Shown here in pieces: positions 55,801-62,173 of a stretch of DNA of 64,000 bases. The notes beneath the pieces are model-generated. The model ran no database searches. It was given only the letters and a program-made list of their open reading frames with translations, and had not been told where the DNA came from. Within the stretch, counting starts at the first letter, position 1; each line of letters starts with the position of its first letter. The position numbers were made by a program, and so were the translations under genes. This stretch comes from JBEKTY01 sp049515555 (GTDB lineage Bacteria; Planctomycetota; Planctomycetia; Pirellulales; Thermoguttaceae): assembly GCA_049515555.1 (NCBI GenBank), contig JBEKTY010000004.1, positions 41,769 to 105,768 of the forward strand. Reading direction: 5' to 3'.

Positions 55801-56666
55801 GCCAGGCGTTCTACCGCATGCTGGGTGATTTCTTCTATCCCCACAGCCATGACTTCGATCCCGCGGAGATCGCCTGCGCGTCCGAGGTCAAGTCGCAAAA
55901 GGAGCTGGAAGTGGCCTTACCGGCCACCAACGAGGATTTCCACAGCCTGGCGCTGCGGCTCTCGATGGAGCTGCCCCGGCGGCCCGCTCCGCCGCGGGAC
56001 GAGGCCGGCTTGAAGACCTGGCAGGGCCGGCGCCGGGCCTCGCTCCGCGAGCTGCTGAAGGCCAAGGATTACGAGGTCCGGGCCGTTGCTTCGGGCCGCG
56101 CGGAAAAGGCGGGCATCGGCTGCGTGTTCTGGCGATTGCACCTCGGCGGGGCATGGACGGTGCCCGCCGTGGAGATCACCCGCGGCGCCGCCGGCAAGAC
56201 GGCCCTCATCGTGGCCGATGCGGGCCGCGCCGCCACCGCGCCGGCCGTCGAGCGGTTACTGGCCGAGGGCCACCGCGTGCTGGCCGTCGACCCGTTCTAC
56301 CTGGGCGAATCGAAGATCGCCAAGGACGGATATTTGTGGATGCTCCTGGTGGCCAGTCTCGGCGATCGGCCGCTGGGCATCCAGGCCAGCCAGATCGCGG
56401 CGGTCGCGCGGTGGTCGCTGGCCCAGTTCAAGACCGGGCCGGTCACGCTGGTCGCGATCGGGCCGCGCTCCGGCACCGCCGCGCTCGTGGCGGCGGCGCT
56501 CGAGGAGCAGGCCGTCGGCCAGATCGATCTCCGGCAGCCGCTAAACAGCCTCAAGGAGGTGATCGCGCAGAACTGGACGGTCCAGCAGACGCCGGAGCTG
56601 TTCTGCTTCGGCCTGCTCGAGCAATTCGATATCTCCACGCTCAAGGCCCTGGTGACTCCGCGGTAG
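52893..56666 (+). CDS. Secreted fusion: GH-like TIM barrel + GATase-like + acetyl-xylan-esterase-like hydrolase
   Basis: The 1257-residue product starts at ATG 52893 with a signal peptide (MGITARAACTALLLALTAGAVRA); an ATG at 52866 is also possible. Residues about 30-400 form a TIM barrel like putative GH42-type hydrolases (NFVMMHCYKGAGIQAERQS, LLHFDNYGVGP, LVDCNPGG). About 420-560 is a GATase-like domain (YDPQLDDLRRYRAVVLAGC). About 690-1050 is an alpha/beta hydrolase (WIPALLYLPDKL, NVEWLGMGQLGGPG, GLSGGGWQT with nucleophile Ser848). A second Rossmann-like stretch ends the protein. It may both cut a polysaccharide backbone and remove acyl groups. The fusion order looks unusual; catalytic acids of the barrel are not certain. 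Confidence 0.78.
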   Translation: MGITARAACTALLLALTAGAVRAETLTLPPEHRPEWLRREGIVMAGDWEPLLFRVRRDGGPGYTPTPEQLAAYHREHSPEMIARLKALGVNFVMMHCYKGAGIQAERQSMADAARFAAGCRAAGLRVGVYVTSGTMLWELFFQEKPEAKQWAVLDAKGKPIIYPWGTAAYRYFWNRNHPEAEAYHQKIVRYAVEEIHADLLHFDNYGVGPGWDACSVDRFRRYLESTFTPQQRAAMGAADLDRLMPPPPGTQGTLQCAWRDFCCESLAESYYRMTRYARSLRPDILVDCNPGGISPRIEPPIDHGRLIPGGEAFWDEDVRPGYRDKTLQTRIRTYKIARRMRNSAFTYVTTPLEMAEATAFNLDCLGAVCWFEYGRIANYPGGIAPPKDPLSPAIQSFVRFFHQRREILRDAAVVADVAVLRSFPSLAFGRAGEVPITWQVERSLIESRIPFQIVYDPQLDDLRRYRAVVLAGCTAMSDRQAEQLRHYARLGGRLCLIGPVATHDQWNAPRARPALDDLPDTALVRADTEADALAAVRRACGDGPSLSVQGPHGLCAELTEQANRQMVHLVNYRTGEPARGVEVCLRTSSLRHVRSVSLASPEHEKDVSLLFRQAEGAVTFTVPEIRTYEIAVVDLGENPLQAMLERPIVGPALPIMEVQRYCEARVPPMPAVQSVAQWEAEAERLRAAILQRVVFRGEAARWRDAPAKTEWLETLPGGPGYSIRKLRFEAVPGMWIPALLYLPDKLTAKTPVILNVNGHVGPPGKSVAYKQIRCINQAKRGMLALNVEWLGMGQLGGPGFHHDRMNQLDLCGTSGVAPFYLSLKRSLDLLLGLPHADPSRVAVTGLSGGGWQTIFIGALDPRVTLANPVAGYSAVLTRIHNLEDLGDPEQAPNDLATLADYTHLTAMRAPRPTLLTKNAKDDCCFAAGHSLAPLMDAARPIFALYGRQNALRSHVNDNPGTHNYELDNRQAFYRMLGDFFYPHSHDFDPAEIACASEVKSQKELEVALPATNEDFHSLALRLSMELPRRPAPPRDEAGLKTWQGRRRASLRELLKAKDYEVRAVASGRAEKAGIGCVFWRLHLGGAWTVPAVEITRGAAGKTALIVADAGRAATAPAVERLLAEGHRVLAVDPFYLGESKIAKDGYLWMLLVASLGDRPLGIQASQIAAVARWSLAQFKTGPVTLVAIGPRSGTAALVAAALEEQAVGQIDLRQPLNSLKEVIAQNWTVQQTPELFCFGLLEQFDISTLKALVTPR

Positions 56667-56904
56667 ATCTTAGACCGCTCGGGTCCGATGGGGGGACGCC
56701 CCTTAATGGCTCGGAATCTCGACAAACCAGCCTTTGATGGAACGCTTGGCACGCTTCCGAATACCGTTAAGCGAGAATCACAATGGCCTTGCACGGCAGG
56801 GCTGATTTGAGTATCGCAGCGTTTACCTCTGCATCATTCGACGCCACATGTGGCGGCGCTTCAGGGCACGTCGATGGCCTTGGCGCAAAGTCATGCCGGC
56901 TCGC

Positions 56905-59205
56905 CTACATACGGGCGGCGTCCGCGCTGGCGGTAGTGATGTGGATGTCGTCGAAGTTCACCTTGCCTCGGCAGGGCAACAGGCCGAAGAACAGGGCCAT
57001 GCGGACCGCGCCTGCGGGGGCGGTGATCGTGCGCTTGACCTCCGTCCAACCGTAGTTGCCGTTGGTCAGCTCCGGCCGCCGTACCGCGCCCTGGTCGTCC
57101 CTGCCGACAAGGAAAATTCGCTGGCGCTGCTGGCCGGTTTCGTTAGTGAACTGGAGCCACACGGCCGGGGAGCCCTTTTCCGTTGAGACCAGGTCCTTGC
57201 CGCGCATCTTGAGCGCGACGGTGACCTTGGCGCCGGGGGCGGCCCCAAGGTACGGCGACCAGTAGCCCACGCCCTGCGGCAGCATCTTCTCGGGGTGCAG
57301 CCCCTCCATTACCAGCCAGAAGTTGCCCTCGGTGTACGCAATCTTCACATTCCACTCGTGGAGATGGCCTTTGAGGCAGGGCGTCTTCGTTTCGAGATCT
57401 GCCGGGAACTTGCCCTCGGCATCGTTATACCAGCGGCAACCATGTTGCTCGCCGCTGGAGCCGCTGATGGCCAACCAGTATTTGTGATACACGTCTCTGA
57501 AGTAATTGCCCAGCAGCGGGTCGGCGTTATAGGTCCCGTCGGCCACGCGCCAGAAGTAACACGGGCCCTCGCCAGTATTGGCTGAGAGCACGGCCCCGGG
57601 CCAAGGGCAATTCCCCCGCACGCTGGCGAGCATGGGCCGGGCTTCGCCGCTGTGCTTGCCCCAGGGAATGCGGAAGGTTACGACGTTGCCGCCCATGGCC
57701 CTGGCCACGGCTTCGACCGTGTCCTTGTCCTTTTGATAGGGCAGCACCTCGCCGTGGAGCTCCCACTGGAACTCCTTGCGGATCTCGTCGAGCGTCTTGT
57801 ACTTCTTGGCCCCGTCGTAGATGAGCCAACTGTCCTTGGCCAGCCACACGCGGTTGCGGTCGACCACGCAGTTGCGGAACACTTCCGGCCAGGCATACTG
57901 CCCATAGCCGGAGGCGAAACCTGAGAGATAACCGTTTCGCGGGTTGATGAAGGCGTTGCGGCGGAGCAGCATGTAGCCGTCACGCAGGGGATTGTTGTCC
58001 AGGTTGTTCCAGGCGATGCCGCCCTCGAAGAACAGGTTGTCGATGAGGTTCCAGCGCGTGGCGACCGAACTGGCGGCATCATTACGATAGAGGACGTTGC
58101 CCTGGGCCACTGAATCGTTGACAAAGGCCTCGTTGAGGATGCCGGGGCCGGTGTTGTCCCAGAAGGCATTGCCGATCAGCCGGGCGCTCTGTGCGTTGGG
58201 GCAATCGGCGTACCAGCCGTAACTGGGATTATCCGACATGATGTTGTGTATGAACAGCATGCTCAGCATGTCGCCCTTGAAGCAGGTGGGGGGATAGCCT
58301 TCGATCATGCTGTTGGCAACGTCCAGCGGGAGAATGTCATCCTTGGCGTCCAGCGAGCAATCGACGATCAGGTTGTCCTCGATAATAAAGCCGACGCCGC
58401 CGCCGCCGTGCATGGCGTTGCCGCAACGGAAAAAGTTGCACCGCCGGACGATGTTCGTGCGGCCGTATAAGAACATCCCGCCCCGGTAGCAGTGCGTAAA
58501 GTAGCAGTCCTCGATCTTGCAGTTGTCGCCGCAGAGATACATGCCCACACCCACCCAACTGAATTCGATCTTCCGCACGACCCACCAGGCGGCCGGGGAC
58601 TGGATCATCATGAAGCTGAAGCAACTCGGCCGCCGGCCGTACTGGAACTTGCCCAATCGGTTGGGGTCCTTGCCCTTGGCGTTGAACATTAGCGTGCGGT
58701 CCGAGCGGCGGTACGCGGCCCAGTTGACCTTTTCATCCTTGGGCGGCCCATCCTGCATCCAGGTGAGGATCGCTGTGCCGTCCAGCAAGAGCAGGAAATC
58801 CTGCGGCACGTCCTCCGTCAGCTTGATCTGCCAGCTCTGGCTTCCGGGGATGGGCCGCCACTGACCTTGCACGGGCAGGGGCCGGGGCCGGTAGCCCACC
58901 CGCACCCGGTCCTCCTTCCACGCGCTGAGGACGATGGGCTGGGTGGCCGTCGCGGTCTTGTCGATCACGATCCGCTCCTCGTAGTTGCCCTCCTTCACCC
59001 AGATCGTGTCGCCGGGCTGCGCCTTGCTCACGGCCGCTGGAATGGTCTTCAGCGGTTGGGCCTCGCTGCCGGCGTTGCCATCGGCGGCCGCGGGGTGTTG
59101 TTGGGCAACGAAGTAGTCGCTGCCCATTGCCGGGCCGGCGATCACAATCAAGCACAGCCCGCACATCCCCACAACGAGCACACGGTTTACCGGCCGATCG
59201 GACAT
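56905..59205 (-). CDS. Secreted right-handed beta-helix protein
   Basis: The 766-residue product has a signal peptide (VLVVGMCGLCLIVIAGPAMG). The start of the mature part (DYFVAQQHPAAADGNAGSEAQPLKTIPAAVSKAQPGDTIWVKEG) is the DUF1565-type entry to a parallel beta-helix. Coils follow at about 215-450 with many N-x-I/F-x-x-C/N turns, such as CKIEDCYFTHCYRGGMFLYGRTNIVRRCNFF. A C-terminal jelly-roll domain (about 600-755) resembles a carbohydrate-binding module (GYWSPYLGAAPGAKVTVALKMRGKDL). Such proteins often are polysaccharide lyases or hydrolases; no catalytic residues are assigned. The 56667-56904 gap holds nothing recognised. Confidence 0.82.
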   Translation of the reverse strand: MSDRPVNRVLVVGMCGLCLIVIAGPAMGSDYFVAQQHPAAADGNAGSEAQPLKTIPAAVSKAQPGDTIWVKEGNYEERIVIDKTATATQPIVLSAWKEDRVRVGYRPRPLPVQGQWRPIPGSQSWQIKLTEDVPQDFLLLLDGTAILTWMQDGPPKDEKVNWAAYRRSDRTLMFNAKGKDPNRLGKFQYGRRPSCFSFMMIQSPAAWWVVRKIEFSWVGVGMYLCGDNCKIEDCYFTHCYRGGMFLYGRTNIVRRCNFFRCGNAMHGGGGVGFIIEDNLIVDCSLDAKDDILPLDVANSMIEGYPPTCFKGDMLSMLFIHNIMSDNPSYGWYADCPNAQSARLIGNAFWDNTGPGILNEAFVNDSVAQGNVLYRNDAASSVATRWNLIDNLFFEGGIAWNNLDNNPLRDGYMLLRRNAFINPRNGYLSGFASGYGQYAWPEVFRNCVVDRNRVWLAKDSWLIYDGAKKYKTLDEIRKEFQWELHGEVLPYQKDKDTVEAVARAMGGNVVTFRIPWGKHSGEARPMLASVRGNCPWPGAVLSANTGEGPCYFWRVADGTYNADPLLGNYFRDVYHKYWLAISGSSGEQHGCRWYNDAEGKFPADLETKTPCLKGHLHEWNVKIAYTEGNFWLVMEGLHPEKMLPQGVGYWSPYLGAAPGAKVTVALKMRGKDLVSTEKGSPAVWLQFTNETGQQRQRIFLVGRDDQGAVRRPELTNGNYGWTEVKRTITAPAGAVRMALFFGLLPCRGKVNFDDIHITTASADAARM

Positions 59206-59510
59206 TTCATTCTCCCTTGTTTAGTGTTGAAAACGTCAGGGCCCGATCTTCCCTGGGAGAATACCACCGGAATAGCCCGGCTGCAACTACACCTCCATCC
59301 GCAGCCCTCGTGTCTCGACGACGCGAAATGCCGGGCGGTTGAACTGATCGGGCTTAGTTCCGTAGCCCGAGACGCTTTCCAGGCGATGGCCAACCTATGA
59401 ACGTGCTTCGTGTGGCAGTATAATGCGGCATGTCCCTGCCGGGAGCCAGGAGAGGCACTGTGCTGGATGGTCAAGGTGATAGGCTACACCGGCTCGAAAC
59501 GAGCAAGAGC

Positions 59511-59981
59511 ATGACCCGAGTAATGATCCTGTTCGCCACGATTCTCGCCACGGCATCGGCTACGCGGGCGGCCCAACCGCCTGCCGTGCCGGCCGACGGA
59601 CAACCGTTTTCCGGGAAGAGATCTGACTATCGCGGCTACCAGCGCTACGACTTCGTCGTGGATGGCTGCCCGGCCACCGTTGTCGTTCCGCGCCAGGCAG
59701 CCGCCGGAAAGCCTTGGATCTGGCGGGCGGAGTTCTTCTTCCTCCTCTGCGGCGATGCCGACGACATCGTTCCCTGCCCCGAGAACGGCGCACTCGTCAA
59801 ACAGCGGTACGAGAAGCTGGGCGGCCCGCTCACCCTGCTGATCAAGCAGGGCTTGGGCCATCATCCCCACGGACTGGCTGACCCCACGCCGCTCGTCGAG
59901 TTCATCCTGAAGTACACTCTCCCTGCGGGCACGCCTGTCGTTGCTACCCTTTGCCGTAACCGTTCACGGCATGGAACGTAG
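59511..59981 (+). pseudogene. Alpha/beta hydrolase remnant with in-frame internal deletion and MITE at its 3' end
   Basis: The 156-residue frame begins with a signal peptide (MTRVMILFATILATASATRAA) and the usual entry of a planctomycete alpha/beta hydrolase (FSGKRSDYRGYQRYDFVVDGCPATVVVPRQAAAGKPWIWRAEF). It then jumps directly to what is normally the C-terminal end, LLCGDADDIVPCPENG and GLGHHPHGLADPTPLVEFIL. The segment with the nucleophile serine is missing. The C-terminal residues and the stop come from an inserted P2 element (59956). So it is a deletion derivative that stayed in frame, and almost certainly inactive as an enzyme. Confidence 0.75.
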
Positions 59982-60079
59982 CAGGCACACTCCGTGTGCC
60001 GTCCGCCATACCTTATTCCGCTTAAGCGGACGGCACACGGAGTGTGCCTGCTACTTTGGCGCGACCCGTGAACGGTTAC
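59956..60079 (+). mobile_element. P2 MITE, intact copy with 14 bp TIRs and 9 bp target duplication
   Basis: A 124 bp element with perfect terminal inverted repeats GTAACCGTTCACGG / CCGTGAACGGTTAC. Inside is the AGCAGGCACACTCCGTGTGCC hairpin pair. It is flanked exactly by CCCTTTGCC (59947-59955 and 60080-60088). No protein is encoded. Confidence 0.93.
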
Positions 60080-60174
60080 CCCTTTGCCAAGCCTATTCAC
60101 CACGGCCGTGCATGAGATACAATTGACCGCGGTGGATGTGCCGCGGCCAAGAGATCCGCCGGGGAGAAGACGGC

Positions 60175-61008
60175 ATGGGCAAGGTTGTGACCTCGCACCA
60201 CTTGCCAAGTGGCAATACGGGGGAAGGCATGGCGCGTGTGCGTCGTTTCGGCCTGCGCTGCACGCTGCTTTGCCTGACGCTTTGGGGTGTGCTCTGTGCC
60301 GCGGCAAGCTCGATCGAGGCCGTTGAGCCGGCGGACCGGATCGCCGCCGGGGAGGCAACCGCCGAGACGGCTGGCCCGCCGAAAAACATCGCGGACTTGA
60401 AAACCTTGGAGCAACGAATCCGGAAGACGGTCGCGCAGGTTTCACCCAGCGTGGTAGCCATCGCCGGCGGGAGCGGCGTCGTCATCAGCGACGACGGTTA
60501 TGTGCTCACCGTGGCCCACGTGGGCGAGCGGGCCGGCAGGCAGGTTGTCGTCATTTTTCCCGATGGGCGGCGGGCCAGGGCCCTCACCCTGGGCAACGAT
60601 CATGGCGCCGACGCCGGGATGGCCAAGATCACTGACCCGGGCCCCTGGCCGCACGCCGAGACGGCCAGCTCCGGCGACCTGAAGCCCGGTCAGTGGTGCC
60701 TGACGCTCGGCTACCCCATAACCTTCGAGCACGGGAAACCGCCGGTGCTGAGGCTTGGGCGGGTCTTGCGCAACGAGCGGCCGGCAATCATCACCGACTG
60801 CACCATCATGGGCGGCGATTCGGGGGCCCCCCTCTTCAATCTGGACGGCAAAGTCGTGGCCATCGGCACCAAGTGCAACAACGCGCTGGTCTTCAACATC
60901 CACGTGCCGTTGGACCGCTTTGCCGACGTCTGGGACCGCTTGGCCAAGGGTGAGGACTTCGACAGCCTGGCCCCCAAGCCCAGTGGCGATGCGGGAGAAA
61001 GCCAATGA
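60175..61008 (+). CDS. Secreted trypsin-like (HtrA/S1C) protease
   Basis: The product is 277 residues from ATG 60175 (GGGGAGA upstream); an ATG at 60229 would give the neater signal peptide (RCTLLCLTLWGVLCAAAS). The fold is trypsin-like: GGSGVVISDDGYVLTVAHV with His115, HGADAGMAKI with Asp146, and MGGDSGAPLF with nucleophile Ser216. There is no PDZ domain, so it is shorter than DegP. It should cleave or remodel exported proteins. The stop overlaps the start of the next gene (ATGA), so the two products are made together. Confidence 0.88.
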   Translation: MGKVVTSHHLPSGNTGEGMARVRRFGLRCTLLCLTLWGVLCAAASSIEAVEPADRIAAGEATAETAGPPKNIADLKTLEQRIRKTVAQVSPSVVAIAGGSGVVISDDGYVLTVAHVGERAGRQVVVIFPDGRRARALTLGNDHGADAGMAKITDPGPWPHAETASSGDLKPGQWCLTLGYPITFEHGKPPVLRLGRVLRNERPAIITDCTIMGGDSGAPLFNLDGKVVAIGTKCNNALVFNIHVPLDRFADVWDRLAKGEDFDSLAPKPSGDAGESQ

Positions 61009-62066
61009 CCATCGGACGCCGCACGGAGCTGATCCTGTTGGCGTGCTGGGCGTTGTTGGCCTGCGGGCGCGTGCTCGCCGGCCAGGAGCCGACCCTGCCC
61101 GGCCGGCCACACGACGACGGCCGACGGCGATGGGGCGTAACCAACGGCAAGAACGAAGCCGCGGTGAAAGCGGCCTTTCAGGAGGCCCTCCGCGCGGCGT
61201 CGGCCGCCACGGTCCGTATCCGCGCCGACGGCGCGGACGTGGCCCTGGGCGCCGTCGTCGACCCAAACGGCTATCTCGTCACCAAGGCCAGCGTCCTGAG
61301 CGGAAAGATCATTTGCCGCTTCAAAGACGGGAAAGAGAGGGAAGCCCGGATCGTGGGCCAAGACGCCGACCACGATCTGGCCTTGCTTCAAGTGCACGCG
61401 CTGAATCTGCCGGCCATCACCTGGCGCGAGGGCGATCCGCCCCCGCCCGGCAGTCTCGTTGCCACGAGCGGGCCGGCCGACCAGCCGCTGGCCCTGGGCG
61501 TGGTGAGTACGGGCCTGCGACGCATTCCCGGCCCCACAGCTCCCCCCCGGCCCCAAGGATGGCTCGGCATCGGCCTCCGCGGCGGCGAGTCGGCCATTGG
61601 CGTGGAAAGCGTCGCGCCCCACAGCCCCGCGGCGAAAGCCGGAATCCAGGTCGACGACGAGATCCGCAACATTGACGGCCACGCCATGAAGTCGGCCGAC
61701 CAGATCGTCGCGACCGTCGGCAGTCACGCACCCCAGCAGACCATCCGCTTGCTGATCCATCGCAAAGACCAGGATATCGTGATTTCGGCCACCTTGGCGA
61801 AACCCATGCCGCCCCAGGCGCCGGAGGACGAATGGGGTGGCGGGCCGTTCAGCGAGCGGCGATCGGGCTTCCCGGCGGTCTTGCCGCACGATACGCCGCT
61901 GCGGCCCAAAGACTGCGGTGGCCCCCTGGTCGATACCGATGGCCGTGTCGCCGGCATCAATATCGCGCGGGCACTTCGGGTCGCCACCTATGCCCTGCCG
62001 GCGCGTGACGTGCGGCAGGTGCTAAACGAGCTGCGACGCAAGTCGCAATCAACCGTAAAGGACTGA
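61005..62066 (+). CDS. HtrA-like PDZ protein with degenerate protease triad
   Basis: The 353-residue product has a signal peptide (LILLACWALLACGRVLA) and two parts. Residues about 50-330 keep the trypsin-like frame: GAVVDPNGYLVTKASVL has Ser96 where the histidine should be, DADHDLALLQV keeps the aspartate, and PKDCGGPLVD has Cys304 in place of the serine. A PDZ domain (QGWLGIGLRGGESAIGVESV, about 185-270) is inserted before the last strand, an unusual place. It is probably a non-catalytic partner of the active protease upstream, with which it overlaps by four bases. Confidence 0.84.
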   Translation: MTIGRRTELILLACWALLACGRVLAGQEPTLPGRPHDDGRRRWGVTNGKNEAAVKAAFQEALRAASAATVRIRADGADVALGAVVDPNGYLVTKASVLSGKIICRFKDGKEREARIVGQDADHDLALLQVHALNLPAITWREGDPPPPGSLVATSGPADQPLALGVVSTGLRRIPGPTAPPRPQGWLGIGLRGGESAIGVESVAPHSPAAKAGIQVDDEIRNIDGHAMKSADQIVATVGSHAPQQTIRLLIHRKDQDIVISATLAKPMPPQAPEDEWGGGPFSERRSGFPAVLPHDTPLRPKDCGGPLVDTDGRVAGINIARALRVATYALPARDVRQVLNELRRKSQSTVKD

Positions 62067-62123
62067 AATGTATTAGGCACACGCCGTGTGCCGTCCGTTT
62101 AGTATGGGCCGAAATAACTTCCG

Positions 62124-62173
62124 TACTCATCTCGCTCCGCGAGATGAAAGCCCATCTCGCGGAGCGAGATGGC
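62124..62173. repeat. Hairpin pair, ATCTCGCTCCGCGAGAT type
   Basis: CATCTCGCTCCGCGAGATG and CATCTCGCGGAGCGAGATG, nine bases or fewer apart, between converging genes. Related to the cluster at 23771-23880. A half P2 remnant (62068-62096) lies just upstream. Confidence 0.75.

Noticed and set aside
52530..55898. Minus-strand open frame of over 1100 codons
   Set aside because: Antisense to the fusion hydrolase gene; composition rich in Arg, Gly, His and no domain pattern.
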